NCBI GenBank assembly: GCA_958454405.1
Contig: CAUEBO010000018.1
Coordinates: 1-42,771, forward strand
Direction: 5' to 3'
Source of the DNA: an uncultured Eggerthellaceae bacterium
Lineage (GTDB): Bacteria; Actinomycetota; Coriobacteriia; Coriobacteriales; Eggerthellaceae
DNA: 42,771 nt
The notes beneath the pieces are model-generated. The model searched no databases, was not told where the DNA came from, and saw nothing but the letters and a program-made list of their open reading frames with translations. The position numbers were made by a program, and so were the translations under genes. Positions 16,384 to 26,778 of the stretch are shown here, one piece after another; positions within the stretch are counted from its first letter, which is position 1; each line of letters begins with the position of its first letter.

Positions 16384-17037
16384 ATGAACGCGCTCAGCAC
16401 GATGCTTCTCATAGCGGACACGTTCGTCGAGCTTTGCGACGAAACGCCGTTGAAGAAGGTATCGATCAGCGACATCATCGAACGGACGGGAAAGAACCGC
16501 AAGACGTTCTACTACCATTTCGAGAACAAGGATTCCCTCATCACGTGGATCTTCCGCTACGATCTGGGCCAAGAGCTCAAGAAGCGCTTCCCGGAGAACG
16601 TCTTGGTGTACGAGGACCACGTCAACGACTCCGCTTCGCAGTTCCCCTACTACATCCTGCAGAAGTCGGGCGTCCGCTCGCTCGACCATTCGGAATTCTT
16701 CGAATGCTTCGGCTCCGTGCTGGAGGCGAAGCGCAAGTTCTACACCCAGGCCCTCATGGACAACAACCCGTACTCGCTGCGCAACTACCTGTACAACCTG
16801 TACCTGCCGGCGCTGCGGCGCGACATCCACATCATCCTGTCGAACCGCTACCTTCCCGAAGAGAACATCCAGTTCCTCGCGGAATTCTACACGTCCGCGT
16901 TTTTGTACTACCATATCCGCAAGTGCGACCAGCCCCTTTCCGAGCCCCTGACGGGCCAGGCGGGACCGTTCTCCAACATCATCCACAGCTCCATCGAAAT
17001 GCAGATCAAGGAAGCCCAGCTGCGCCGCAACCTCTAG
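16384..17037 (+). CDS. TetR/AcrR-family regulator
   Basis: A 217-residue protein with the TetR helix-turn-helix at about residues 21-50 (KKVSISDIIERTGKNRKTFY followed by YHFENKDSL). The C-terminal ligand domain is rich in aromatic residues and resembles the DhaS/TetR_C-type branch rather than drug-efflux regulators. It reads away from the old-yellow-enzyme gene, the classic layout of a repressor next to its target, so it may sense an acyl-CoA or the substrate acid. It could also govern the other single-gene units of this region; the shared 14-base leader of the flavoprotein and crotonase genes hints at common control. Confidence 0.85.
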   Translation: MNALSTMLLIADTFVELCDETPLKKVSISDIIERTGKNRKTFYYHFENKDSLITWIFRYDLGQELKKRFPENVLVYEDHVNDSASQFPYYILQKSGVRSLDHSEFFECFGSVLEAKRKFYTQALMDNNPYSLRNYLYNLYLPALRRDIHIILSNRYLPEENIQFLAEFYTSAFLYYHIRKCDQPLSEPLTGQAGPFSNIIHSSIEMQIKEAQLRRNL

Positions 17038-17252
17038 CCCGGCCGCAAGGCCTCTGCGCGGCCCCAGGCGCTTCGAAGCGCCCGAACGGCGCGCAGGGCG
17101 GATGCGGGCGCATCCGCCGCCAGAAGCTGCGCCGCCCGCCGAACGGGCAACGGAACGGAAACGGAACCGCAGGGCGCAGTCGAACTGCTACACTTATGCC
17201 ATGCGGCTCCGCGCCGCCCGACACTGAAACCTATCTCGGGAAAGGATTGCAT

Positions 17253-17735
17253 ATGGAAAACGGATTCCCCGACTCCTTCGCCATGCCCTCCGGAATGGGC
17301 GGGCCCTTCGCCGCCTACTCCGCCCTCTCCGCGCTCGGCTCGACCCGCTTCATCGAAGGGCCCGACGGAACGCGCGTGATGTTCTACGAACGGTCGAACT
17401 CCGTGGACGAGAGCGTGCCCGACATCGACTCCCGCATGACGTTCACCGGGCATTTCACCATCAGCGATCCCGCGTTTCCCCTGGGAGGCGGCACGCGCGT
17501 GGACGGCGGCCTGGGAGCCGATTTCCAGGACGAGGGCGACCCCGTCGCCGCATGGGTCTGGCTCAAGCAGCCGGCCGGCGACGAGGACCGGCAGAAGCTC
17601 GAAGCGTTCTTCGATGGAACCTTCGGCGAGGACGGCTTGCGCATGGACATCGCCCCGGAGGCCTTCCTGAACCTTGCGGACTCGAACTCCTGGGACGCCG
17701 ACCTCGACGACGAGGACGAGCCGCTGTTCGAATGA
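17253..17735 (+). CDS. Acidic protein of unknown function
   Basis: A 160-residue soluble, acidic protein. The first 35 residues are rich in Gly, Ala, Pro and Met; the middle part has beta character (GTRVMFYERSN, DSRMTFTGHFTI); the C-terminus is strongly acidic (DADLDDEDEPLFE). No cysteines, signal peptide or membrane span. AAAGGA six bases before the ATG supports this start over the much longer open frame that begins inside the TetR gene. I do not recognise the family. It stands alone between the TetR gene and a strong terminator. Confidence 0.65.
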   Translation: MENGFPDSFAMPSGMGGPFAAYSALSALGSTRFIEGPDGTRVMFYERSNSVDESVPDIDSRMTFTGHFTISDPAFPLGGGTRVDGGLGADFQDEGDPVAAWVWLKQPAGDEDRQKLEAFFDGTFGEDGLRMDIAPEAFLNLADSNSWDADLDDEDEPLFE

Positions 17736-17786
17736 TCCGCCGAGCGGGCGCGCGGCAGAGCGAGCCAGAACGAGCCCTCTGCAGAA

Positions 17787-17816
17787 AAGGGGCTGCATCG
17801 CGCGATGCAGCCCCTT
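17787..17816. terminator. Bidirectional terminator
   Basis: AAGGGGCTGCATCG and CGATGCAGCCCCTT form a 14-bp stem with a two-base CG loop between the convergent unknown gene and the aldehyde dehydrogenase gene. Confidence 0.85.
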
Positions 17817-17841
17817 CGTCATGCCTCGACCGCCTGCGCGG

Positions 17842-19326
17842 CTACTGCTCGGGATAGAACCCGCTGGGCTCCTCGCCCAGGTTGATCATGATGTTCTTCG
17901 TCTGGGTGTAGTGCTCGAGCATGATCTTGTGCGTCTCGCGCCCGATGCCGGACTCCTTGTAGCCGCCGAAGGGCGCTCCGGACGGGATCTGGTTGTAGGT
18001 GTTCACCCACATGCGGCCCGTGCGCACGCCCTGCGCCACGCGGAACGCGCGGTTGATGTCGCGGGTCCACACCGCGCCGCCCAAGCCGTAGACCGAGTCG
18101 TTGGCCATGTCGATGACCTCCTGCTCGTCCTTGAACTTGATGACTACGGCCACCGGGCCGAAGATCTCCTCCTGCGCCACGCGGCAGGAGTTGTTCGGCA
18201 CCTCGATGAGCGTCGGCTTGAGGAACGCGCCCTTGGCCAGGTCGCCCTCGGTGGCGCGCTCGCCGCCGCAGAGGACCTTGCCGCCCTCCTGCTTGGCTAT
18301 GTCCACGTACTCGAGGATCTTGTTCATCTGGCCCTGGTCGATCTGGCTGCCCATCTGGGTGTCGTCTTCCCAAGGCATGCCCACCTTCACCTGCGAGAAG
18401 GCCTTGCAGGCGTCCTCGACGAACCTGTCGTAGACGTCCTCGTGCACGAAGATGCGGCTGCCGGCGCAGCACACCTGGCCCTGGTTGAACAGGATGCCCA
18501 GCTGGATGCCGTCCAGCATCATGTCCCACTTGCAGTCGGGGAAGATGATGTTCGCGGACTTGCCGCCCAGCTCGAGCGTGGCCGGGATCAGGCGCTCGGC
18601 CGCCGCGCGGGCCACGTCGCGGCCCACTTCGGTGGAGCCGGTGAACGCGAGCTTGCTGATCTTCGGGTTGTCGAGGATGTACTGGCCCGACTTGGAGCCG
18701 CGGCCCGTGACCACGTTGAACACGCCGGCCGGGATGACGCCCTCGGTGAGCTTGGCCAGCTCGAGCACCGTGAGCGAGGTGGTGGAAGAGGGCTTGAACA
18801 CCGTGCAGTCGCCGGCGGCGAGCACGGGGGCGAGCTTCCAGGCGGCCATGAGGAACGGGAAGTTCCACGGCACGATCTGGCCGACCACGCCGATGGGTTC
18901 GTGCAGCACGAGCGACATCATGTTGCCGGGCAGCAGGTCGGCCTCGCCCGTGTCGGCCAAAAGCACGCCGGCGAAGTAGCGGAAGTGGTCGACGGAGAGC
19001 GCCACGTCGATGGCGCGCGTCTCGCGGATGGGCTTGCCGTTGTCGAGCGTCTCGAGCAAGGCGAAGCGCTCGGCGTTCTCCTCGATGATGTCGGCGACTT
19101 TGTTCAATATGATGGCACGTTCGGCTTTGTCGGTCTTTCCCCAGGTCTCGAAGGCTTCCCACGCAGCATCGACCGCGCGGTCGACATCATCTTTCGAGGC
19201 GTCGGCGATGGTGGACAGCTTCTCGCCGTTGGCCGGGCAGTACACGTCGAGCGTCGCCCCGTCGGACGCGTCGACCCACTGGCCGCCGATATAGAGTTGG
19301 TAGGATTCTTGAGCAGGGTTGTTCAT
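17842..19326 (-). CDS. NAD(P)-dependent aldehyde dehydrogenase
   Basis: A 494-residue aldehyde dehydrogenase, oxidising an aldehyde to its acid with NAD(P)+. The general-base Glu is in TLELGGK near 262, the catalytic Cys in NQGQVCCAGSR near 296, and the cofactor strand in VPWNFPFLMAAWKLAPVLA near 160. GYKESGIGRE near the end is typical of AcoD-type acetaldehyde or betaine-like dehydrogenases. GAAAGGACG before the ATG at 19326 supports the start; upstream in-frame starts do not have one. It is a single gene with a terminator on each side. Two aldehyde-oxidising enzymes, this one and the AOR-family enzyme at 30433, are encoded within 15 kb, but no direct link is visible. Confidence 0.92.
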   Translation of the reverse strand: MNNPAQESYQLYIGGQWVDASDGATLDVYCPANGEKLSTIADASKDDVDRAVDAAWEAFETWGKTDKAERAIILNKVADIIEENAERFALLETLDNGKPIRETRAIDVALSVDHFRYFAGVLLADTGEADLLPGNMMSLVLHEPIGVVGQIVPWNFPFLMAAWKLAPVLAAGDCTVFKPSSTTSLTVLELAKLTEGVIPAGVFNVVTGRGSKSGQYILDNPKISKLAFTGSTEVGRDVARAAAERLIPATLELGGKSANIIFPDCKWDMMLDGIQLGILFNQGQVCCAGSRIFVHEDVYDRFVEDACKAFSQVKVGMPWEDDTQMGSQIDQGQMNKILEYVDIAKQEGGKVLCGGERATEGDLAKGAFLKPTLIEVPNNSCRVAQEEIFGPVAVVIKFKDEQEVIDMANDSVYGLGGAVWTRDINRAFRVAQGVRTGRMWVNTYNQIPSGAPFGGYKESGIGRETHKIMLEHYTQTKNIMINLGEEPSGFYPEQ

Positions 19327-19677
19327 AAGACGTCCTTTCGCACGTAAACCGCATGGCCGCAGCCCGGTGCGCATCGCGCAGGCACGGCGCATGTCCGCTG
19401 CCCGGCCGCATGGCCGTTGCAACCACCATACACCCCTGCTCGCGGCCCTGCGGGCATCGTTGACGAATGTTTACACGAACGGTACGAAAAAACCAATGGA
19501 TGCTCATCCAGTATCAATTGAACAGGGCGCCGGAACGAAGGGCGCCGGACGCAGCCGAGCGCCGCGTTGAAGCGCGGGGCCGACGGGAAGCGGATGCGGA
19601 CGGGCGCAAGGCGCGCCGAAAGGAAGCGGGCGGCCCGAAGGCCGCCCGCTCGAAAAGCCGCATGCGCCCGCAGCGTC
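19327..19677. other. Intergenic region between ALDH and leuA
   Basis: A 351-base gap. It includes the leuA terminator at 19625, a small palindrome TGGATGCTCATCCA at 19497-19510 and a T-rich stretch that could contain the aldehyde dehydrogenase promoter, though no convincing -35/-10 pair was found. No gene is supported. Confidence 0.5.
19625..19650 (-). terminator. Terminator of leuA
   Basis: AGCGGGCGGCC and GGCCGCCCGCT with a CGAA loop, 28 bases past the leuA stop. On the minus strand it is followed by TCCTTTC. The arms are identical to those at 13741-13766. Confidence 0.75.
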
Positions 19678-21210
19678 TTACTTGCGATGCTCCTGCTTGT
19701 CGTTCAGCAGGCGGTTGAGGGCGTTGAGGTACGCCTTCGTGGACGAGACCACGATGTCGCCGTCGGCGCCGCGGCCCGTGTACACGCTGCCGTCCGGATC
19801 GGTCACGCGGATGGTCACCTCGCCCAGCGCGTCGATGCCGCGCGTGACGGACTGCACCGCGAACTCGGTGAGGTCGTTGTCCACCTGCACGATCTTGTTC
19901 ACGGCCTTGCACATGGCGTCCACCGGGCCCGTGCCGAACTCGCAGGCCGTGACCACCTGGTCGGAAAGGTTCCGCAGGGTGACCGTCGCCGTCGGGGTGA
20001 GCGGGAAGCCGCAGCTGATCTGCACGCCCTCGAGCGAGTACAGCGCGCTCTCGTTGCGATCGCGCTCGTTCACGAGGCTCTCCAGGTCTTCGTCGTAGAC
20101 CTCCTTCTTCTTGTCGGCCAGGTTGAGGAAGGCCTCGTACACCTGGTCGAGCGCCTCGCCTTCCAGCTCGTAGCCGAGCTCCTCCAGGCGATGCCGGAGC
20201 GCCGCATGGCCCGAGCGCGCGGTGAGCACGATCTGGCTCTGCCCGGCGCCGACGTCGGCCGGGTCGATGATCTCGTAGGTGTCGCGCTTCTTGAGCACGC
20301 CGTCCTGGTGGATGCCGGAGGAGTGCGCGAAGGCGTTCGCGCCCACGATGGCCTTGTTGGCCTGCACGTTCATGCCGGTGATGGACGACACGAGGCGGCT
20401 CGCCTTGATGAACTCGCGCGTGTTGATCTCGGTGCAGGCGTCCAGCTCGTCGCCGTGCATCTTGATGCCCATGACCACTTCCTCCATGGCCGTGTTGCCC
20501 GCGCGCTCGCCCAGGCCGTTGATGGTGCACTCGATCTGCGCGGCGCCGTTCTTCACGCCCGCCAGCGACAGCGCGGTGGCCATCCCCAAGTCGTTGTGGC
20601 AATGCACGGCGAGCTTCACCTTCTCGATGCCGTCCACGTTGTCCATGAGGTACTTGATGCGCGCGCCGAATTCCTCGGGCAGCGAGTAGCCCGTGGTGTC
20701 GGGGATGTTCACCACCGTGGCGCCGGCCTTGATGACGGCTTCCACGACGCGCGCCAGGAAGGCGTAGTCCGAGCGCCCGGCGTCCTCGGCGTAGAACTGC
20801 ACGTCCTCGACGAACTTCTTCGCGTACGCGACGCACTTCGAGGCGCGCTCGACGCACTCGTCTTCGGTGATGCGCAGCTTGTCGCGCATGTGGCTGGGGC
20901 TCACGCCGATGCCCGTGTGGATGCGGGGGCGCTTGCAGTACTTGAGCGCGTCGGCCGCCGAGTCGATGTCCTTCTCGACCGCGCGGGTGAGGGCGCACAC
21001 CGTGGCCTTGTCGCCGGCCAGCTCGGCGATGCGGCGCACCGATTCGAAGTCGCCGGGGCTGGAGATGGGAAAGCCCGCTTCGATGACGTCGACGTTGAGG
21101 CGGAGCAGCTGACGCGCGACGACCAGTTTCTCCTCAGTGTTCATGGATGCGCCCGGCGACTGCTCGCCGTCGCGCAGCGTGGTGTCGAAGATGTCGATCT
21201 TGCGCGTCAT
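19678..21210 (-). CDS. leuA: 2-isopropylmalate synthase
   Basis: A 510-residue enzyme condensing acetyl-CoA with 2-oxoisovalerate, the first step of leucine synthesis. The N-terminal barrel starts with FDTTLRDGEQSPGASM (Arg and Asp of the active site); HCHNDLG near 201 gives the metal-binding His pair; GLGERAGN follows. The C-terminal third is the LeuA regulatory domain that normally binds leucine. Length is the family norm. GGAAAGGACG precedes the ATG. It is the last gene of the amino-acid block, 189 bases after serA. The other leucine genes (leuB, leuCD) are not in the window. Confidence 0.95.
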   Translation of the reverse strand: MTRKIDIFDTTLRDGEQSPGASMNTEEKLVVARQLLRLNVDVIEAGFPISSPGDFESVRRIAELAGDKATVCALTRAVEKDIDSAADALKYCKRPRIHTGIGVSPSHMRDKLRITEDECVERASKCVAYAKKFVEDVQFYAEDAGRSDYAFLARVVEAVIKAGATVVNIPDTTGYSLPEEFGARIKYLMDNVDGIEKVKLAVHCHNDLGMATALSLAGVKNGAAQIECTINGLGERAGNTAMEEVVMGIKMHGDELDACTEINTREFIKASRLVSSITGMNVQANKAIVGANAFAHSSGIHQDGVLKKRDTYEIIDPADVGAGQSQIVLTARSGHAALRHRLEELGYELEGEALDQVYEAFLNLADKKKEVYDEDLESLVNERDRNESALYSLEGVQISCGFPLTPTATVTLRNLSDQVVTACEFGTGPVDAMCKAVNKIVQVDNDLTEFAVQSVTRGIDALGEVTIRVTDPDGSVYTGRGADGDIVVSSTKAYLNALNRLLNDKQEHRK

Positions 21211-21303
21211 ATGCGTACGTCCTTTCCGTCGTGCGCCCGCTCCCGCAGCGTGGCCGCGCAGGTTGCAGGCTGCTCATATGCTTCGACTATCATAGCAAAC
21301 GAA

Positions 21304-21350
21304 CGCCGGGGCTTCTTCGGGATTCGCGAATCGAGCGAAGGCCCCCGGCG
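21304..21350 (-). terminator. Probable terminator of serA
   Basis: CGCCGGGG (21304-21311) pairs with CCCCGGCG (21343-21350) around a loop that itself contains the palindrome GATTCGCGAATC. On the minus strand TTCGTTTG follows. Moderate support. Confidence 0.5.
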
Positions 21351-21399
21351 TCCGATCCGCCCGGGCCCGCCATGGGCGGCGCGGCGTGACGGGCCGTTC

Positions 21400-22983
21400 C
21401 TAGAGCTTGATGTGCCAGAGGTTCTTGAGGTCGTCGACGCCCTCGCGCAGCCTGGCCATGACGGCATCGTCCACCTCGCCCTCCACGTTCACGTACGCGA
21501 GCGCGCACCGCTCCTCCGGCGACGTGGCGATCTGCATGGTGGCGATGTTGATGCCCGCCTCGCCCAGGATGCCGCCGATGACGCCGACGCGGCCGGGCGC
21601 GTCCACGTACTCGAACACGAGCGACTGGGCCGCGGGCGCGATGTCCAGCTTGTACCCGAGCAGCGACACGAGGCGGGCTCCATGCGCCTCGCCAGCCAGC
21701 GTGCAGGCGATCTCGGTGCCGTCGGCGACGATGGAGACCACGGAGGCGTAGCCGTGCGCCTCAGCCTGCGAGAGCGTCTCGACCTTGATGCCGTGGCGCT
21801 TCGCCATCGACTCGGCGTTCACCGGCGTGACCATGGCCACCTGCTTGTAGGAGAGCAGCCCCTTGAGCGTGCCCGCCACGAGGATGGACAGGTCCACGGT
21901 GGCCGGAGAGCCGGAGGCCGTGAGCTTGAGGTACTGGGGGATCTCGCCGTCCATCTGCGCCAAGATGCTGCCCATCATCTGGCAGGCGGGAACGTAGGGC
22001 CCCACGGCATCCATGACCTCGGGCGGCAGCGGCGCCATGTTGAGGGCCGTGGGCACGATGGAGCCCTCGAGGCCCGCGGCGACGTACTCCGCCGTCTGCA
22101 CGCCGGCGCGGCGCTGCGCCTCCACCGTGCTCGCGCTGAGATGCGGCGTGAGGATGGCGTTCTCGAACTCGTGCAGGGGGCTGTCCGAACAGGGCTCTTC
22201 CTCGTAGACGTCCAGCCCCACGGCGCCTATCTTGCCGGCGGCCAGGAAGTCGGCGAGCGAGTCGACGTTGTAGATGCCGGCCCGAGCCGTGTTCACCAGG
22301 ATGACGCCGTCTTTCATGCGGGCGAACCGGTCGGGCCCGAACATGCCGATGGTCTCCTTCGTCTTGGGCAGATGCACCGTGATGAAGTCGGCGAGCGGCA
22401 GGATGTCGTCCACGTCGTCGTACAGCGTCACGCCCAGCTGCTCGGCGCGGCCGGGGCTGCAGTACGGGTCGTAGCCGACGAGCTTCATGCCGAACGCACG
22501 CGCCCGCTCGGCCACCAGCCCGCCGATGCGGCCCAAGCCGAAGATGGCGAGCGTCTTCTCGTACAGCTCGGTGCCGACGAACCGGTTGCGCTCCCACTTG
22601 CCGCCGTGCATGGAGGCGTTCGCCTGCGCGATGTTGCGGGCGCAGGCCAGCATGAGGGCCATCGTATGCTCGGCCGCGGACACGAGGTTGGAGGTGGGAG
22701 CGTTGCACACGATGATGCCGCGTTCGGTGGCGGCGTCGACGTCGACGCTGTCCACGACCACGCCCGCGCGCCCGATGACGCGCAGCTTCTCGGCCGCGTC
22801 CAGCACCTCGCGCGTCACCTTCGTGGCCGACCTGATGATGAGGGCATCGTAATCGGGGATGGCCGCGACAAGCTCCTCGGGCGACATGTCCAGCCTGACG
22901 TCGACCTCGAGGCCCTTGTCGCGCAGGACCTCGAGCCCGGCGTCGGCCACCTTCTCGGAAACCAGCACCTTCTTTGCTGCCAT
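21400..22983 (-). CDS. serA: D-3-phosphoglycerate dehydrogenase
   Basis: A 527-residue long-form SerA, oxidising 3-phosphoglycerate in the first step of serine synthesis. It has the NAD-binding motif GLGRIGGLVAERARAFG near 149, the catalytic Arg in NTARAGIYN, the Glu in GLDVYEEEP and the His in LTPHLSAST. After the catalytic domain come an intervening domain and a C-terminal ACT domain (FEYVDAPGRVGVIGGILGEAGIN), where serine usually inhibits. Small departures from the usual sequence include RAGVVVDS in place of RAGVGVDN. It lies between ilvC and leuA, separated from each by about 200 bases, with its own -10 box inside a palindrome at 23022. Confidence 0.94.
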   Translation of the reverse strand: MAAKKVLVSEKVADAGLEVLRDKGLEVDVRLDMSPEELVAAIPDYDALIIRSATKVTREVLDAAEKLRVIGRAGVVVDSVDVDAATERGIIVCNAPTSNLVSAAEHTMALMLACARNIAQANASMHGGKWERNRFVGTELYEKTLAIFGLGRIGGLVAERARAFGMKLVGYDPYCSPGRAEQLGVTLYDDVDDILPLADFITVHLPKTKETIGMFGPDRFARMKDGVILVNTARAGIYNVDSLADFLAAGKIGAVGLDVYEEEPCSDSPLHEFENAILTPHLSASTVEAQRRAGVQTAEYVAAGLEGSIVPTALNMAPLPPEVMDAVGPYVPACQMMGSILAQMDGEIPQYLKLTASGSPATVDLSILVAGTLKGLLSYKQVAMVTPVNAESMAKRHGIKVETLSQAEAHGYASVVSIVADGTEIACTLAGEAHGARLVSLLGYKLDIAPAAQSLVFEYVDAPGRVGVIGGILGEAGINIATMQIATSPEERCALAYVNVEGEVDDAVMARLREGVDDLKNLWHIKL

Positions 22984-23021
22984 GTGTACGCTCCCCTCAT
23001 GCCTCTGAAGAATTCAACAAT

Positions 23022-23036
23022 GCAGTATTGTACTGC
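23022..23036 (-). promoter_or_regulatory. Palindrome over the serA -10 box
   Basis: GCAGTATTGTACTGC is a perfect 6-bp inverted repeat with a three-base centre. It contains the minus-strand -10 hexamer TACAAT (plus coordinates 23027-23032), about 45 bases upstream of serA. It looks like a repressor site placed on a promoter; no -35 is evident. Confidence 0.45.
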
Positions 23037-23140
23037 GCGCTGCGACGCATGGGCTCGATAATCGGGCGAAACGACCCGATAAACCACGGGGGAGGCACGG
23101 CGGCGAGCCCGGCCCTCCCCTCGCGCCGCCTCCGAAGCGG

Positions 23141-23168
23141 CCGCGCGCCCGCGAAGACGGGCGCGCGG
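23141..23168 (-). terminator. Hairpin after ilvC
   Basis: CCGCGCGCCCG and CGGGCGCGCGG form an 11-bp stem with a six-base loop, 25 bases past the ilvC stop. There is no T-tract, so termination may be partial. Confidence 0.5.
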
Positions 23169-23193
23169 CAGACGGAGGCCGAGCCGTCCGGCG

Positions 23194-24189
23194 CTAGCGC
23201 TTGATCCAGCTGAACATGGAGCGGATCTTCTCGCCGGTCTTCTCGATCTCGTGGTTGTTGATGGCCTCGCGCTGCTCGAGGAGCCACGTATGGCCGTTGG
23301 CGCAGTCGTCCATGAAGTCCTTGGCGAAGCTGCCGTCCTGAATGCGCTTCAAAATGAGCTTCATGGCCTCGCGGGACTCGGCGTTGATGACCTTCGGGCC
23401 GGCGTAGTACTCGCCGTACTCGGCCGTGTTGGAGATGGAGTAGTTCATGAAGTGGATGCCGCTCTCGTACATGAGGTCGACGATCATCTTCATCTCATGG
23501 TAGACCTCGAAGTACGCGAGCTCGGGCGGATAGCCCGCCTCGGTGAGCGTGTCGAAGCCGGCCTTCACCATCTCCACGAGGCCGCCGCAGAGCACGGCCT
23601 GCTCGCCGAACAGGTCCTCCTCGGTCTCCTCCTTGAACGTGGCCTTGATGATGCCCGAGCGCGCGCCGCCCACGCCCCAGCAGTAGGAAAGCGCGACATC
23701 CCATGCGTCCCCCGTGGCGTCCTGCTGCACGCAGGCCAAATCGGGCACGCCCGAGCCCTCCGTGTACTGGCGCCGCACGATGTGGCCGGGGCCCTTCGGC
23801 GCGCACATGATGACGTTCACGTCCTCGGGCGGCACGATGTAGCCGTAATGGATGTTGAAGCCGTGCGCGAACGCCAGCGTGTCGCCGGGCTTCAGGTGCC
23901 CGGCGATGTGCTCCTCGTACACCTTCGCCTGGATCTCGTCGGGAACGAGGATCATGATGAGGTCGGCTTCCTCTGCGGCCTGGTCCATCGAGACCACCTT
24001 GAGGCCGGCTTCCTCGGCCTTGGCCCATGACGACGAGCCCTCGCGCAGGCCGACGCGCACGTCGCACCCCGAATCCATGAGGTTCAGCGCGTGGGCGTGG
24101 CCCTGGGAGCCGTAGCCGATGACGGCGATCTTCTTGCCTTGGATGACCTTCGGGTCGACGTCCTGCTCGTAATAGATGGTGACAGCCAT
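23194..24189 (-). CDS. ilvC: Ketol-acid reductoisomerase
   Basis: A 331-residue class I (short) ketol-acid reductoisomerase, the second shared step of valine and isoleucine synthesis. GYGSQGHAHALNL near 25 is the nucleotide motif. The cofactor loop reads LREGSSSWAKA; the Ser residues after Gly suit NADPH phosphate binding, though this loop decides cofactor choice and was not modelled. Metal-binding acidic residues lie in the knotted domain (FGEQAVLCGG, EVYHEMK). AGAAAGGACAAAACG precedes the ATG. It follows ilvN by 109 bases that contain a perfect hairpin. Confidence 0.96.
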   Translation of the reverse strand: MAVTIYYEQDVDPKVIQGKKIAVIGYGSQGHAHALNLMDSGCDVRVGLREGSSSWAKAEEAGLKVVSMDQAAEEADLIMILVPDEIQAKVYEEHIAGHLKPGDTLAFAHGFNIHYGYIVPPEDVNVIMCAPKGPGHIVRRQYTEGSGVPDLACVQQDATGDAWDVALSYCWGVGGARSGIIKATFKEETEEDLFGEQAVLCGGLVEMVKAGFDTLTEAGYPPELAYFEVYHEMKMIVDLMYESGIHFMNYSISNTAEYGEYYAGPKVINAESREAMKLILKRIQDGSFAKDFMDDCANGHTWLLEQREAINNHEIEKTGEKIRSMFSWIKR

Positions 24190-24265
24190 ATTCGTTTTGT
24201 CCTTTCTGTTGGCTGGTTTTACCGTTATCGTTTCGCCGTTCTGAGCGAGCGTGCGCTTTCTCCGT

Positions 24266-24294
24266 CATCCTGAGCGAGGGTTGCGCTCAGGATG
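24266..24294. repeat. REP-like hairpin between ilvN and ilvC
   Basis: CATCCTGAGCG and CGCTCAGGATG form a perfect 11-bp inverted repeat with a seven-base loop, five bases past the ilvN stop. The sequence resembles extragenic palindromes dispersed in many genomes. It may set relative ilvB/ilvN and ilvC levels by partial termination or RNA processing. Confidence 0.55.
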
Positions 24295-24298
24295 GCAT

Positions 24299-24780
24299 CT
24301 ACACGTCCTTGCTGTTGCGCGACATGGCGATCTTGCCAGTGCGGATGATCTCCTTGATGCCGTAGGCGCGGAAGAGGTCCTCCATGCCCTTGAGCTTCGT
24401 CTCGTCGCCGGTGGCCTCGATGGTGAGCGAGCTTTTGCCCACGTCGACGATCTTCGCGCGGAACACGTTGGCGATCTCGATGATCTCGTTGCGGCGGTCG
24501 GGCGCGGCGCTCACCTTGAACAGCGCCAGCTCGCGCTCGATGGCGGCGTCGTTGGTGAGGTCGGTGATCTTGTGCACGCTGATGAGCTTGTGCAGCTGCT
24601 TCGTGATCTGCTCGTAGGCCACCTCGTCGGCGTTCACGATGGCCGTGACGCGCGACATGGTGGGGTCTTCGGTGGGGCCCACCGACAGCGACTCGATGTT
24701 GAAGCCGCGCCGCGAGATGAGGCCCGTCACGCGCGACAGGACGCCCGGCTTGTTCTCGACCAGGACGGAGAGTATGTGCT

Positions 24781-24784
<4 letters not shown>
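24299..24784 (-). CDS. ilvN: Acetolactate synthase small subunit
   Basis: A 161-residue regulatory subunit with an N-terminal ACT domain (HILSVLVENKPGVLSRVTGL) that senses valine and activates the IlvB catalytic subunit. The C-terminal domain starts near residue 80. Its ATG overlaps the ilvB stop as ATGA, so the subunits are translationally coupled. Length is the family norm. Confidence 0.95.

Positions 24785-26774
<1,990 letters not shown>

Positions 26775-26778
<4 letters not shown>

Noticed and set aside
19567..23061. A 1164-codon plus-strand open frame
   Set aside because: It is antisense to leuA and serA, crosses their terminators, and shows only shadow composition.
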